Positions 25,272 to 35,232 of a DNA stretch of 64,000 nt are shown in pieces (position 1 is the stretch's first letter; every line of letters begins with the position of its first letter). Below the pieces are notes generated by a model, which worked only from the letters and a program-made list of their open reading frames with translations, searched no databases and was not told the DNA's origin. The stretch is taken from positions 1,056,122 through 1,120,121 of the forward strand of contig NZ_KB895541.1 of NCBI RefSeq assembly GCF_000374925.1. Direction: 5' to 3'. Source of the DNA: Arthrobacter sp. 131MFCol6.1 (GTDB lineage Bacteria > Actinomycetota > Actinomycetes > Actinomycetales > Micrococcaceae). Made by a program: the position numbers and the translations under genes.

Positions 25272-27494
25272 ATGGCGCCCAGGAAACGCACCCGATCCCG
25301 GCTAGCCGTGACCCTGTGGGGGCTTTTCGGCTTCTTCACAGCGAGCGCGGTCTGCGGCGTCCTGGCCGCCAGCCTCCTGGTCCCGACCGTGGCCGCCGCC
25401 GGCGTCGCCGTCAAGGAATCGATCGTCCTGTTCAACAGCCTTCCCTCGGAACTGACCGTTGATCCGCCGTCGGAGTCGACCAGGGTGCTCAGCGCCGACG
25501 GGAAACCGATCGCCACCTTCTACGCGGAAAACCGCGTGAAGGTCCGCCTCGACCAGATGTCCCGGTACATCAAGGACGCGATCGTCGCGATCGAGGACCG
25601 CCGCTTTTACGAACATGCCGGCATCGACCCCCAGGGGATTCTCCGGGCCCTGGTGTCCAACCTGACCAGCGGCGGCAGGCAGGGCGCCTCCACCCTGACC
25701 CAGCAGTACGTCACCAACGTGCTCAACGACTCCCTCGTGTCGGCGGATCGGGGCGATCAAATTGTCCTCAACGGGCAAAAGAGCATGGCCGACAAGATTC
25801 GCGAGATGAGGCTCGCCGTCGAACTGGAGAAGAAGTACACCAAGGACCAAATCCTCGAGGGGTACCTGAACATCGTGTTCTTCGCCCGGGACGCCTACGG
25901 CATCGAAGCCGCGTCCCGCTATTTCTTCAACACCACGGCCAAGGACCTCACCCTGCCGCAAGCTGCCCTGCTGGCCGGCCTCGTGAACAGCCCCAGTTTC
26001 TACAATCCTGACGTCCATCCGGAGAACGCCGTCCAGCGCCGCAACCAGGTTCTCGCCAGGATGCTCAGCTACGGCGCCATCACGCAAGTGCAACACGATG
26101 CGGCCGTCGCCGCCCCGGTGGATCTCAAGATCACCCCCGGCAGGCAGGGGTGCGCGGGCGCGGAAATGGCACCGTACTTCTGCGACTACGTGTCCCACCT
26201 CATCCTCAACAATCCGGCCTACGGCGCGGACATGGCCGAGCGGGAACGGAAGCTGTTCCGCGGCGGCCTGACTATCACCACCACCCTGGACAGCCGGCTC
26301 CAACTGGCCGCCCAGGCGCAGGTCGATGCCACGGCCGGGGCCAACCCGGACAAATGGGGCGCGGCGATGGTCTCCATCGCACCCGGTACCGGCAAGATCC
26401 TGGCGATGGCGCAAAACACCGTCTTCCTCCCGGCGCCCGGGAAATTCGATACGCAACTGAACTTCAACGTCGATTCCAAGGATGCCAACGGCAACGACCT
26501 CAACGGCGCCGGCGGGTTCCAGCCCGGCTCCACCATGAAGCCGTTCACGTTCGCGGAATGGCTCAACGAGGGCAAGTCCCTGGCCGCTATAGTCGACGCG
26601 TCCCGGCGCTCCTATCCGCTCGGGTTCCGCTGGAGATCAAGCTGCGGCAGGGTGCTCGGGGCCTACAGCACCAGCCAGAAGAGCCTCGGCGCGGCGGACG
26701 ACCTCCAGAACAACGACGCCGGGTACTACCGCCGCATGCGCGTGGACTACGGGCTGTATAACTCCATCAACACCGCCACCTTCGCCGAGGCCGCGCAACT
26801 CGATTTCTGCGGCATCCAGAAGATGGTCGATGCCGCCGGGCTCCACAGCGGCGTGGACAACGCCCAAATCAACATGCACCAGCTGGGCAATCTGCTGGGC
26901 GCCATCGGGGTGGCGCCGCTCCATCTGGCCAACGCGTTTGCCACGTTCGCCAACGACGGCAAGTACTGCGCACCGATCGCCATAATGTCCGTCACTGATG
27001 CGGGGCGACGTAAGCTTCCGGCCGAGACCAGCGCCTGCCGTGATGCGTTCAAGCCCGAGGTCGCCCGGGGCGTGAACGCCGTGCTGCAGGACGTGTTGAA
27101 ACGCGGGTCCGGCGTTTACATCAAGCCCAAGGTCCAGGAGCGGTTCCCGGTTGCGGCCAAGACCGGCACGTCCAATACCAACGGCGCCACCTGGGTGGTG
27201 GGCTACACGAGCGGCCTCGCGACGGCTTCCTTCTTCGGCGACGCCCTGGAGGGCCAGAAGCGGCCAGGACAAAACATCACCGTCAACGGCAAGTTCTATA
27301 AGGCCATTGACGGGTACATGCTCGCCGGCCCGCAGTGGGCGAACTACATGCTTCAGGTCGCCCGGTATTACCCCACCGCCCCCTTCCCGGCGCCGCCTGA
27401 GTCCATGACCCGGTCGCCCTTCGCGAGCCGGACTCCCCCTACGACCCGCACGCCGTGCTTCCCCGGTGTTAATGGTGCGTTGTTGTGTCGCTGA
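25272..27494 (+). CDS. Class A penicillin-binding protein (transglycosylase/transpeptidase)
   Basis: The 740-residue bifunctional enzyme has a short cytoplasmic tail, one membrane helix (about 12-40), a GT51 domain (about 80-270) with EDRRFYEHAGIDP, GASTLTQQYVTN and YFFNTTAKDL, and a transpeptidase domain (about 360-680) with STMK (nucleophile serine), SIN and KTGTS. It polymerises and cross-links peptidoglycan. The tail beyond about 700 is Pro/Thr-rich. I set the start at 25272 where the basic pre-membrane segment begins; upstream codons are arginine-rich and overlap the LOR gene. Confidence 0.94.
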   Translation: MAPRKRTRSRLAVTLWGLFGFFTASAVCGVLAASLLVPTVAAAGVAVKESIVLFNSLPSELTVDPPSESTRVLSADGKPIATFYAENRVKVRLDQMSRYIKDAIVAIEDRRFYEHAGIDPQGILRALVSNLTSGGRQGASTLTQQYVTNVLNDSLVSADRGDQIVLNGQKSMADKIREMRLAVELEKKYTKDQILEGYLNIVFFARDAYGIEAASRYFFNTTAKDLTLPQAALLAGLVNSPSFYNPDVHPENAVQRRNQVLARMLSYGAITQVQHDAAVAAPVDLKITPGRQGCAGAEMAPYFCDYVSHLILNNPAYGADMAERERKLFRGGLTITTTLDSRLQLAAQAQVDATAGANPDKWGAAMVSIAPGTGKILAMAQNTVFLPAPGKFDTQLNFNVDSKDANGNDLNGAGGFQPGSTMKPFTFAEWLNEGKSLAAIVDASRRSYPLGFRWRSSCGRVLGAYSTSQKSLGAADDLQNNDAGYYRRMRVDYGLYNSINTATFAEAAQLDFCGIQKMVDAAGLHSGVDNAQINMHQLGNLLGAIGVAPLHLANAFATFANDGKYCAPIAIMSVTDAGRRKLPAETSACRDAFKPEVARGVNAVLQDVLKRGSGVYIKPKVQERFPVAAKTGTSNTNGATWVVGYTSGLATASFFGDALEGQKRPGQNITVNGKFYKAIDGYMLAGPQWANYMLQVARYYPTAPFPAPPESMTRSPFASRTPPTTRTPCFPGVNGALLCR

Positions 27495-27625
27495 CACTGG
27501 CCCGAAATGCTCTGGATCCAAAAGCGCACTCTATGCCTTCAGGCCTGGAGCCTCTATCCTCTTGCCATGGGAGACGGGGCCAAATTTCCGGCGAGGGGAA
27601 CCGCGCCACCGCGCGCAGGTGGCTC

Positions 27626-28183
27626 ATGAATCCCGATAACGCCCAGCCCCACGACAATTACGACGCGTTCCTGTCGAGGCTTGACGCCGCCACAACCAGC
27701 CTGAGCACCCGGGCCGCGTCGCTGGACAAAGCACTGGCAGCCGTTTCCCTCCTCTTGGGACCATCTGAGTCCGCCGTCCGGAAATGGGAACGACGGCGCC
27801 ATTACGTCAGTGAGCAGCTCGCCGTGCACTCCGGGTCCCCGCAGTCCTACACCGCGCTGTGCGAGCTCCACGTCGTGGCAGGAAAAATGGAATCGATGCT
27901 CCGCGGCCGTGTCCAGCGTGTCACCGAGAAGCTGGCAGTCATGCAAGGGCGTCGAGAGGCCATCGACAAGTCACTGCTGGAGCTTGAGCTGAGCAGAATT
28001 AAGCTGACTTCGTCCCGGATGCTGTCACAAGACCGCGAAAAGTTGAGCAGCATCTTTTCCGAAATCGCCGGCTCCACCGTGGCCACAGGAGCCATTCCCG
28101 ATATGGGGTTGCTGAGCGATCTCAAGGAAGCACGCCAGGCAATCATCCTGGCCGAAGCGCTCATGGAAGTGAAGGGGTACTAA
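27626..28183 (+). CDS. Coiled-coil hypothetical protein
   Basis: The 185-residue protein is predicted to be nearly all helix, with heptad-like Leu, Ala and Arg spacing from about residue 15 to 180. It has no signal peptide or membrane segment. I do not recognise the family. The ATG at 27626 has CAGGTGG five bases upstream. It ends two bases before a small membrane-protein gene, so the pair are almost certainly co-transcribed and may form a complex. Confidence 0.65.
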   Translation: MNPDNAQPHDNYDAFLSRLDAATTSLSTRAASLDKALAAVSLLLGPSESAVRKWERRRHYVSEQLAVHSGSPQSYTALCELHVVAGKMESMLRGRVQRVTEKLAVMQGRREAIDKSLLELELSRIKLTSSRMLSQDREKLSSIFSEIAGSTVATGAIPDMGLLSDLKEARQAIILAEALMEVKGY

Positions 28184-28185
28184 TC

Positions 28186-28734
28186 ATGGATATTTCACGG
28201 CGCGATCAGCCCCGAAAGGACATCGTCGCCCTCGTTCGCTGGTCAAAGAAACCGGGCGAAAACCCCGTTTTCAAATTCATCATGTCGAGTATTTTGGGAT
28301 TGATTCTCTGCCTGTTCCTGATGATCTTTCTGCCCTTCCTCAGAAGCTTCGGTGCCCTGGTGTTGTTCACCCTCTTCTTCGCCGCGCTTCTGACGGTGCG
28401 CACCGTCATGGCCCAGCAGCGCTTCATGCGGGGGCTGACCAAGAGGATCAATGACACCCTCGCCGAGGTCACGAACAGCCCGGGCGACCAACTGTCGGTC
28501 AGGCAATTCCGGCACATGACCAAGACCGGGGAGCAGCTTCCGCTCCTTGTCAGCGGCGTACCCGGGCTGAACCTGCATGTGGCCCGGGCGTCAACGCTGG
28601 AGAGACATGCCCCCGAGAAGTGGGTTGCGGTCTTCACGGTTGTGCCTCCGGAGAACGGGACCGCCAGCTTCGACCGCCTGGTGGCGGCGGCCATCAACGC
28701 CGGCCCCGGTACCACCAGCGCGAAGGCCTCCTAG
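28186..28734 (+). CDS. Two-helix membrane hypothetical protein
   Basis: The 182-residue product has a basic N-terminus, two adjacent membrane helices at about 30-75 (SSILGLILCLFLMIFLPF and FGALVLFTLFFAALLTV), and a cytoplasmic domain of about 100 residues ending in a Val-rich strand pattern. No family is evident. Its pairing with the coiled-coil gene suggests a membrane-attached partner. Confidence 0.65.
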   Translation: MDISRRDQPRKDIVALVRWSKKPGENPVFKFIMSSILGLILCLFLMIFLPFLRSFGALVLFTLFFAALLTVRTVMAQQRFMRGLTKRINDTLAEVTNSPGDQLSVRQFRHMTKTGEQLPLLVSGVPGLNLHVARASTLERHAPEKWVAVFTVVPPENGTASFDRLVAAAINAGPGTTSAKAS

Positions 28735-28977
28735 CGGCGGGAGCTGGCCGCCGTCGTCACTCCACATTTTTCGGCGCCGCTGGCGGCTGGCTCCTCGGCT
28801 ATGCAGAGCGGGCAAGTGGGACGTTCTGCCCTAGCGTCTAAGCCATATAGGCCCAACAGTGAGGACATGACGACCAAGTCGGGTCGCAGGCTGTCTCTGC
28901 TCAGCAACTTGTGGGTCGCTGTTTTCTTCCCTCCAAGGAGTACAGAGAATTCAAAGATCTGGTTCCGGGGACCGAAA

Positions 28978-30303
28978 ATGACGCCAAGACAACATGTTGA
29001 CCGGGTGAGTGCCGAGGACATGATGTCCCTGGACGCCGATATCGGCTCAGCACCAATGCAAGTCGGGGCCATCCTCATGCTCAGCGAGGAAGGCGGCGAA
29101 GGTCCGGCACCCCTCCTGGATGCACTGGCGCGTCGGCTCGGCGCTGTCCCCCGGCTGCGTCAACGGCTGGTCTCTGTCCCCTTCGGCTGCGGGCGGCCCA
29201 TTTGGGCGGAAGATTCCGGCTTTGATCCGGCACAGCACGTGGGCGTGATCGCCTGTCCGGCCGGCGGCGAGGAAGCCGTGCTCAACATTGCAGCCGAAAT
29301 GCTCGCCACGCCGCTGTCCCACGACCGTCCTCTCTGGTCAGCCAAGCTCATTACCGGCGTGAGCCAGGACCTGTCAGCGCTTGTTGTCGTTTTTCATCAT
29401 GTCCTCACGGATGGAATTGGAGGTCTTGCCGTCCTGGAGGCCCTGGCCGCCGCGGAAGAGGGATGGCATGGCCGCCGGGAGCCAGAGATTCCATACTCGG
29501 CGCTGCAGCTGGCCATTGATGCTGCGAGAAGCCGATTCAACGCACTGGCCCGGCTGCCGGCCGCACTTCGGACCGCAGCCGCCGGAGCCTCCGAGTTGCG
29601 AGAGACGGGCAAACCCCGGGCTGCCCGCACCTCACTCAACCGCCCGACGGGTCCGCAACGGACGCTTGCTGTCCTCCGCTGCGACGTGGAGGCCGTCAGA
29701 ACCGCCGCACACGTGCAGGGAGCGACGATCAACGATCTGATCCTCACCGCCGTCGCGACGGCCTTGCACCGCGTGCTGCTGGCGCGGGGCGAATATGTCG
29801 AAGAGTTCGTCATCTCCGTGCTGTTTTCGGCACGCCGCCACACAACAGTCACCTACTTGGGGAACCGGAGCGGCATCATCCCGGTGACCGTTCCCGCGGT
29901 CGGTCCGACCAACAGACGGCTGGCAAAAGTGGCCGCAACAATGATGAGTGTCAAGCAGCGGCCTCCCGGCGCCTCCACTGCAATCATCGGCCCCGTATCC
30001 CGGATCGCAGCGCACCTTGGCGCCTACCGCTTCGTCATAGACCACCAACACCTTGTCCATACATTCGTCACGAACCTGCGGGGGCCCGAACGTGCCCTGG
30101 AGATCGCGGGCAGGCCGGTAACCGGGATCATTCCGCTCGGAGCGATCAGCGGTAACGTAACGGTTGCATTTGCTGTCCTCTCCTATGCCGGCACGCTGAC
30201 CATCACCACAATCGCCGATCCCGAGACATGCCCGGACCTGACACGACTTCGTGACGAACTTTCCAGCGCACTTGAGGCTCTGATGGAGACTGGGCCCGCA
30301 TGA
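28978..30303 (+). CDS. Wax ester synthase/diacylglycerol acyltransferase (WS/DGAT)
   Basis: The 441-residue enzyme carries the condensation-type active site HHVLTDG (FHHVLTDGIGG), the INDLILT motif and the C-terminal NVTVAFAVLSYAG region of the family. It esterifies diacylglycerol or fatty alcohols to make storage lipid. The ATG at 28978 has GGGGA upstream; an in-frame ATG at 28867 is possible but would leave an odd N-terminus. The gene appears monocistronic. Confidence 0.88.
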   Translation: MTPRQHVDRVSAEDMMSLDADIGSAPMQVGAILMLSEEGGEGPAPLLDALARRLGAVPRLRQRLVSVPFGCGRPIWAEDSGFDPAQHVGVIACPAGGEEAVLNIAAEMLATPLSHDRPLWSAKLITGVSQDLSALVVVFHHVLTDGIGGLAVLEALAAAEEGWHGRREPEIPYSALQLAIDAARSRFNALARLPAALRTAAAGASELRETGKPRAARTSLNRPTGPQRTLAVLRCDVEAVRTAAHVQGATINDLILTAVATALHRVLLARGEYVEEFVISVLFSARRHTTVTYLGNRSGIIPVTVPAVGPTNRRLAKVAATMMSVKQRPPGASTAIIGPVSRIAAHLGAYRFVIDHQHLVHTFVTNLRGPERALEIAGRPVTGIIPLGAISGNVTVAFAVLSYAGTLTITTIADPETCPDLTRLRDELSSALEALMETGPA

Positions 30304-30388
30304 GCTTCGACCCGGGAATGTCCGGACATGGAGGGCATCCGGCCGGGCGCATTCTGCGCGGGTGGGAACCTAACTGACCTGGCGCTGG

Positions 30389-30913
30389 CTAACGCCGTTT
30401 ATCCAAGCGTTCACGGACCTTTGTCCAGAAGCCCGGACCGGCGCCGTCGTGATTCATCCGCCCGGTCCAGTGGCTCTTCGGGGTGTCCCTCCGGTAGACA
30501 TGACTGTGAACGGTTGGGTCCGTACTCAGCAGCCAGTCCACGACGCCCCAGAATTGGGCCAGCAAGTCCTGCTGGAGCGCTTCCTCGCGTGAGAGTTTGT
30601 GGCCCCAAAGGGGTGAGTCAGGATACGGCTGGGCTGCGTCCACCACAGTCGCCGCCGGTTCTGCGGCTCCCGCTATGGGACCGACTCTGCAGCCGAAGCT
30701 CACTCGCCCGCCGGTGGAGTCGTCCCCGAATGGGCCGAATATGACATCGATCCACGCCTCATGTTCGTCGCCATGGTGATGAAGTGCTGACTTCGCAATG
30801 GCATGGGTGCGGCCATCCATCAGGATGAAGTGATCCACAACGACAAAGGTCGCCCCGCAACAGGAGCATTCCTGCTCACGAATGTCCGGCGCGCCGTCCA
30901 AGCTCAAGGTCAT
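30389..30913 (-). CDS. Hypothetical protein with N-terminal CxCC motif
   Basis: The 174-residue soluble protein begins with a REQECSCCGATFVVVDHFILMDG segment; the cysteines might bind zinc or a cluster. The middle region (AWIDVIFGPFGDD) is beta-rich and the C-terminus is basic. I do not recognise a family. A GGTCGGGGC stretch precedes the ATG. Confidence 0.6.
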   Translation of the reverse strand: MTLSLDGAPDIREQECSCCGATFVVVDHFILMDGRTHAIAKSALHHHGDEHEAWIDVIFGPFGDDSTGGRVSFGCRVGPIAGAAEPAATVVDAAQPYPDSPLWGHKLSREEALQQDLLAQFWGVVDWLLSTDPTVHSHVYRRDTPKSHWTGRMNHDGAGPGFWTKVRERLDKRR

Positions 30914-31033
30914 GCCCCGACCCTAAGCGATGGACGGGGTATCCTGCCGGCAACCGGGGCAAACTTGGGCATTTGGACCGCGCCCTCGACCCCGACAGCT
31001 AGTGCTCTGACACCTTAGGTAGCCACCTCGCCG

Positions 31034-31354
31034 TCAGGCGGTGAAGATTTCCCTGGCGACCGTGATGGCGGACATCGCTTTGGGCCAGCCGGCGTAGAAG
31101 GCCAGGTGGATGATGGCCTCTTTGAGTTCGGTCTCGGTCAGGCCGTTGGCCTTTGCGCGTGCGAGGTGTCCGCGGAGCTGGTCGGTGCTGCCGCTGGTGA
31201 CCAGGCTGGCGACCGTGATGAGGCTGCGGTCCCTTGGGGAGAGTTCGCTCCGCTCCCAGACGTCGCCGAAGAGCACGCTGTCGGTGAGGTCGACGAGCTT
31301 GGGGGCGAAGTCGCCGATGAGTTGCTGGGCCCGGGTCTGGTGTGAATTGCTCAT
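31034..31354 (-). CDS. Carboxymuconolactone decarboxylase (CMD) family protein
   Basis: The 106-residue protein matches the CMD core, with SELSPRDRSLITVASLVTSGST, the LRGHLARAKANGLTETEL helix and the HLAFYAGWPKAMSAI motif. The CxxC pair of peroxidase-type (AhpD) members is absent, so it belongs to the gamma-carboxymuconolactone branch or acts as an uncharacterised isomerase. It ends an operon with flavodoxin, aldo-keto reductase and MFS genes, a set that suggests aldehyde or quinone processing. Confidence 0.88.
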   Translation of the reverse strand: MSNSHQTRAQQLIGDFAPKLVDLTDSVLFGDVWERSELSPRDRSLITVASLVTSGSTDQLRGHLARAKANGLTETELKEAIIHLAFYAGWPKAMSAITVAREIFTA

Positions 31355-31408
31355 GCTGGAGTCCTGTCGGGAAGTGTGTGCAGTGGATGGGGATTGGCTG
31401 CGGGCAGC

Positions 31409-32137
31409 TCACCCCGCGGGGCTTGAACGGTCCTGGAGCAGTCCGGTGCGGCGCAGCCAGGCCTCGGCAGCCGGCCCGGCGTCCCGGACGTCCTCGCCCC
31501 GCACCGCGAGCCCTTCGCCGATGGTCGCCCCCGGGCAGGAGCGGGCGTAGTCCCGTTCGGTGGTGCCGAGACCGCTCATGGCGTGGGTGGTGACGGCGTG
31601 GATGGTTTTGCCGGTGAAGTCGTAGCTTTCGGCGAATGTCGTCATGATCATCGGCGCCCGGACGTTCCAGATCCCGCTGGCCAGCAGTACGGTGTCGTAC
31701 TCCTCGATCGAGGCAAGCGGGGAGGCCATGGCCGGGCGTGCGTTGCCGTCCTGCTCGCGGACGTTGCGCGCGACGGTCGCGTCGTAGCCGTCCGGGTAGG
31801 GGTCGGCGGCCTCGATGCGGTGTACGTCGCAGGCGATGAGATTGCCGATCGTGCTGGCCAGTACTTCGGTGTTGCCGACGTCGAGGTTGGTGCGCCCGCC
31901 GTAGTAGTAGTTTTCCCCGGCGCGGGAGAAGTAGGCGAGCAGGACCCGCCGGCGTTCCCGCGCTCCCGGGGTGATTTGTGCGGAGGGAGACGTGGCTGGC
32001 TCTTGTAGGGGCATGGGGGCGTCCTGTTCTCGCGGGCCGCAACCCGAGATTCCGGCCGTGATCATGGCGGCGCCCAGACCGCTGACGGCCGAACGCAGGA
32101 CTGCGCGCCGGGCAAGGGGCTCCAGGCTGGTGTTCAT
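31409..32137 (-). CDS. Tat/lipoprotein flavodoxin
   Basis: The 242-residue product starts with RRAVLRSAVSGLGAAMITAG and the lipobox ISGC, so it is probably a Tat-exported, membrane-anchored lipoprotein. The mature part is a flavodoxin: the phosphate-binding VLLAYFSRAGENYYYGGRTNLDVGNTEV loop and the IWNVRAPMIMTTFAESYDFTGKTIHAVTTHAMSGLG region that packs on FMN. It may transfer electrons outside the cytoplasm. It lies 107 bases downstream of the aldo-keto reductase gene, with a hairpin between. Confidence 0.87.
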   Translation of the reverse strand: MNTSLEPLARRAVLRSAVSGLGAAMITAGISGCGPREQDAPMPLQEPATSPSAQITPGARERRRVLLAYFSRAGENYYYGGRTNLDVGNTEVLASTIGNLIACDVHRIEAADPYPDGYDATVARNVREQDGNARPAMASPLASIEEYDTVLLASGIWNVRAPMIMTTFAESYDFTGKTIHAVTTHAMSGLGTTERDYARSCPGATIGEGLAVRGEDVRDAGPAAEAWLRRTGLLQDRSSPAG

Positions 32138-32198
32138 CACGGGTCTCTCTGGTCGTGTTTGCCGCCCCGGGGCCGGCGGTGGCCCGGGGCAATGGGGT

Positions 32199-32231
32199 CC
32201 GTCCGGGTGCCGGGTCGGGTCACCCGGACGG
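32199..32231. terminator. 11-bp hairpin between aldo-keto reductase and flavodoxin genes
   Basis: CCGTCCGGGTG (32199-32209) and CACCCGGACGG (32221-32231) are perfect reverse complements around an 11-base loop. Inside an operon it may cause partial termination or protect mRNA. Confidence 0.5.
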
Positions 32232-32244
32232 AAGGCGGGGGTGG

Positions 32245-33102
32245 TTAGTCGATCCGGCGTCCGCCGAGCCAGCTGACCATGGCGGGGTCGCGGTGGTCGA
32301 AGAAGAGGCTCGCACCGGTGTCCAGGGTGGCGATCCGGCTCATCTGCTCGTCGGTGAGCTCGAAGTCGAAAACATCGAGGTTCTGGGCCATCCGCTCGGG
32401 CCGGACTGATTTGGGGATGACGACGACCTCGCGCTGGATGAGCCAGCGGAGGACGACCTGGGCCACGGACTTGCCGTGCGCCTCGGCGATGGCGCTGAGG
32501 AGCGGATCGGTGAACAGGTTGTTCTTTCCCTCGGCGAAGGGTCCCCAGGACTCGATCTGGACGCCGCGTTCGCGCATCAGTTCCTGGTCGGTGGCGCGCT
32601 GGTGGAAGGGGTGGGTCTCGATCTGGTTGACGGCCGGGACGATCTTGTTGTGGTCGATGAGGTCGACCAGGCGGTCGGGGTGGAAGTTGGACACGCCGAT
32701 GGCGCGGGCCAGGCCTTCTTTGTTGATTTCCTGCATGGCCCGCCACTCGCTGTAGTAGTCCCCGAGCGGCTGGTGGATCAGGTACAGGTCGAGGTAGTCC
32801 AGTCCGAGCCGGTCCAGGGACTTTCCGAAGGCGCGCCTGGTGTCGTCCTGGACGTTGCCGGTGGGTGCGTGCTGGATCCAGAGCTTGGTGGTGATGAAGA
32901 GTTCGTCGCGGGCGATTCCGCTGGCCTTGATCGCGGCGCCGACGGCCTCTTCGTTGCCGTAGGAGGCGGCCGTGTCCAGGTGGCGGTAACCGGCCGCGAG
33001 GGCGGCTTCGACGGCGGCCTGGGTTTCGTCGTCGGGGATCTGGAAGACACCGAAGCCGAGGATCGGCATCTGGACGCCGTTGTTGAGGGTCACGTTATTC
33101 AT
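32245..33102 (-). CDS. Aldo/keto reductase
   Basis: The 285-residue (alpha/beta)8-barrel protein has the NADPH-dependent aldo-keto reductase motifs: [18 protein letters not shown] (catalytic Asp and Tyr), LFITTKLW (catalytic Lys), YLIHQPL (catalytic His) and the [15 protein letters not shown] cofactor segment. It reduces aldehydes, ketones or 2,5-diketo-D-gluconate-like compounds. AAAGGAAAT precedes the ATG. It sits between the MFS and flavodoxin genes. Confidence 0.92.
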   Translation of the reverse strand: MNNVTLNNGVQMPILGFGVFQIPDDETQAAVEAALAAGYRHLDTAASYGNEEAVGAAIKASGIARDELFITTKLWIQHAPTGNVQDDTRRAFGKSLDRLGLDYLDLYLIHQPLGDYYSEWRAMQEINKEGLARAIGVSNFHPDRLVDLIDHNKIVPAVNQIETHPFHQRATDQELMRERGVQIESWGPFAEGKNNLFTDPLLSAIAEAHGKSVAQVVLRWLIQREVVVIPKSVRPERMAQNLDVFDFELTDEQMSRIATLDTGASLFFDHRDPAMVSWLGGRRID

Positions 33103-33167
33103 GGGATTTCCTTTGTGCGGGGTATCGGTTGGTTGCGGACGGGGCCGTGGCGGGGCCCGTGGCTCTG

Positions 33168-34160
33168 TCACGTTTGGGGCCGGGGTGCTTCCGCATGCCG
33201 TAGTCGCAGCGACGCGGCGATGAGGACGACGAGGACGACGGCGGTGGTGCCGAGGCCCAGGCGGAGGCCGGCCATGAAGTCGTGCCCGGCGAGCAGGGCG
33301 CCATAGATGGCGACGCCGAGGGAGCCGCCGACCTGCCGGGCGGTGTTGATGACTCCGCTGGCGGTCCCTGCGTTCTGTGCCGGCACGTGGTCCATGACGA
33401 GGGCGATGATCGGGGGAACGGTGAAGGATCCGCCGACGCCGACGGGGACCATGACGAGCGCCACGAGCAGGGCCGGCGCGTCGGCGGGGAGCACCCACAG
33501 TCCGGCCAGGCCCAGCGCCATGAGCAGTTGGCCGGCGGCGATCATGGCCACGTTGCCGAACCGGGCCATCAGCCGGGCCGCGAGGGGGTTGAGGATGGCG
33601 ACGAGGCCGGTCATGGGCAGGAACAGCAGGTTGACGAAGAAGATCAGCCGCCAGTCGATCTCGGTGAGCACGCCGCCGAGCACCGGACCTGCCGCCGCAG
33701 CGACGGAGCCTCCCAGACCCCAGTACACGATGGCCCGGCCGCGACTGGCTGCATCCTGGTAGGCCTCCCGGATGAGGGCCAGGGAGCTGGGGGTGATCAT
33801 CGCCGCGCCGATGCCCTGCAGGATGCGGCCGGCAATGAGGACCGGCAGGCTCGGGCTGAACCCGCACGCCAGGGACGCAACGGTGAACAGGATCATGCCG
33901 AGGCCATAGGCGCGGCCTGCCCCCGCCCGGTCGGAGAAGGTCCCCGAGAAAAGCTGCAGGGCGGAAAACATCAGGGTATAGCCGGTGACGATCCACTGCA
34001 GTCCGGACAGGCCGCCTCCGAGGTCGTTGCGGATCTCTGGCAGGGCGACGTTGACGATCTGGGCATCCAGGGCAACGGCGAAGAACCCGAGCATGGCTAC
34101 CGCCAGCGACGCGCGCGGCCGGGCCACCGTTCTCGAGGGGCTGAGCGTGGATAAAGACAT
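33168..34160 (-). CDS. Short MFS transporter (DHA2 family), apparently internally deleted
   Basis: The 330-residue protein has the N-terminal six-helix half of DHA2 pumps: [35 protein letters not shown]-type [20 protein letters not shown] and the antiporter motif C region [10 protein letters not shown]. After WRLIFFVN the sequence passes straight to [13 protein letters not shown], a segment normally found about 140 residues later, so about four helices are missing and roughly ten remain. The frame is intact, so it may be an in-frame deletion product; function is uncertain. It leads the operon and is divergent from the XRE gene. Confidence 0.75.
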   Translation of the reverse strand: MSLSTLSPSRTVARPRASLAVAMLGFFAVALDAQIVNVALPEIRNDLGGGLSGLQWIVTGYTLMFSALQLFSGTFSDRAGAGRAYGLGMILFTVASLACGFSPSLPVLIAGRILQGIGAAMITPSSLALIREAYQDAASRGRAIVYWGLGGSVAAAAGPVLGGVLTEIDWRLIFFVNLLFLPMTGLVAILNPLAARLMARFGNVAMIAAGQLLMALGLAGLWVLPADAPALLVALVMVPVGVGGSFTVPPIIALVMDHVPAQNAGTASGVINTARQVGGSLGVAIYGALLAGHDFMAGLRLGLGTTAVVLVVLIAASLRLRHAEAPRPQT

Positions 34161-34291
34161 GGTGTCCTTGCAGGATGGGGAGACTGGACTCATTCAAGAA
34201 AACCAGCCGTTTCCTGAGCGCGGGAGTACCTGCCGTGCGGTGTACTGCCAGTTCCTGTTAGGCCGGACCGGGAGGTCGTAGCGTAGGGGCC

Positions 34292-35206
34292 ATGGAGAAC
34301 AGCCAAGACGTCCGCGAGTTCCTCATGAGCCGGCGCTCGCGCATCACTCCCGCCCAGGCCGGGCTGCCCGCCTACGGCGGGACGAGGCGGGTGGCCGGCC
34401 TCAAACGCGAGGAAGTGGCCATGCTGACCGGCGTCAGCACCGAATACTATGCCCGGCTCGAGCGTGGAAACCTGCGGGGAGTATCCGAGAGCGTCCTCGA
34501 ATCCCTCGCCGCGGCCCTCCAGCTCGACGAGGCCGAACGGGCCCACCTGCTCGATCTGGCCAGGGCCGCCGCCCCATCGCGGGAACCGGGGAAGCGACGG
34601 GTCCGGGCCGAAGTCCGGCCCAGCATAGAGCGGATATTGTCCGGAATGACCGGCACGCCCGCCTATGTCCGCACTACCCGCATGGACATCGTGGCTGCCA
34701 ACAGCCTCTGCTTCGCCCTCTACGGCGGCATTCTCAGCCCCGAGACCCTGCCGCTGAACCTCGCACGGTTCATGTTCCTGGACCCGCGTTCCCGGGACTT
34801 CTTTCTCGAATGGAACACCGTGGCAGATGACCTCGCCGCCGCGCTCCGCACCGAAGCAGGCCGCAGCCCCCACGACAGAGCCTTGAACAACCTCATTGGT
34901 GACCTTGCCACCGGAAGCACGGAATTCTCGACACGCTGGGCACGGCACAACGTCCGCTTCCACCGCTCGGCCCGCAAGACACTGCACAACCCGCTCATCG
35001 GAGACATCGAACTCACCGGCGATTCACTCGAAATCCCCGGAGAGGGCCTGACCCTCATCGCCTACACCGCCGAACCTGGAAGCCATGCCGAGGAACAACT
35101 CGACTTCCTCACCAGCTGGAGTGCCGCCGGAAAACGTCCCGCCGAACCGGCTGCAGCCACCGCAGCGACCATGCCACCCGAAAGCGACTCGCAGGACCGA
35201 CCCTGA
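34292..35206 (+). CDS. XRE-family regulator with MmyB-like ligand-binding domain
   Basis: The 304-residue protein has an N-terminal helix-turn-helix (LKREEVAMLTGVSTEYYARLERG) preceded by the conserved TPAQAGLPAYGGTRRVAGL, then a PAS-like MmyB domain (about 110-270) that binds fatty acids or other ligands, and an Ala/Pro tail. Such regulators lie divergent from oxidoreductase operons, as here (MFS, aldo-keto reductase, flavodoxin, CMD), and usually repress them. A TAGCGT sequence seven bases before the ATG could be a -10 element, giving a leaderless transcript. Confidence 0.9.
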   Translation: MENSQDVREFLMSRRSRITPAQAGLPAYGGTRRVAGLKREEVAMLTGVSTEYYARLERGNLRGVSESVLESLAAALQLDEAERAHLLDLARAAAPSREPGKRRVRAEVRPSIERILSGMTGTPAYVRTTRMDIVAANSLCFALYGGILSPETLPLNLARFMFLDPRSRDFFLEWNTVADDLAAALRTEAGRSPHDRALNNLIGDLATGSTEFSTRWARHNVRFHRSARKTLHNPLIGDIELTGDSLEIPGEGLTLIAYTAEPGSHAEEQLDFLTSWSAAGKRPAEPAAATAATMPPESDSQDRP

Positions 35207-35232
35207 GCATCAAATAGCGCCGCGAAAAGCAA

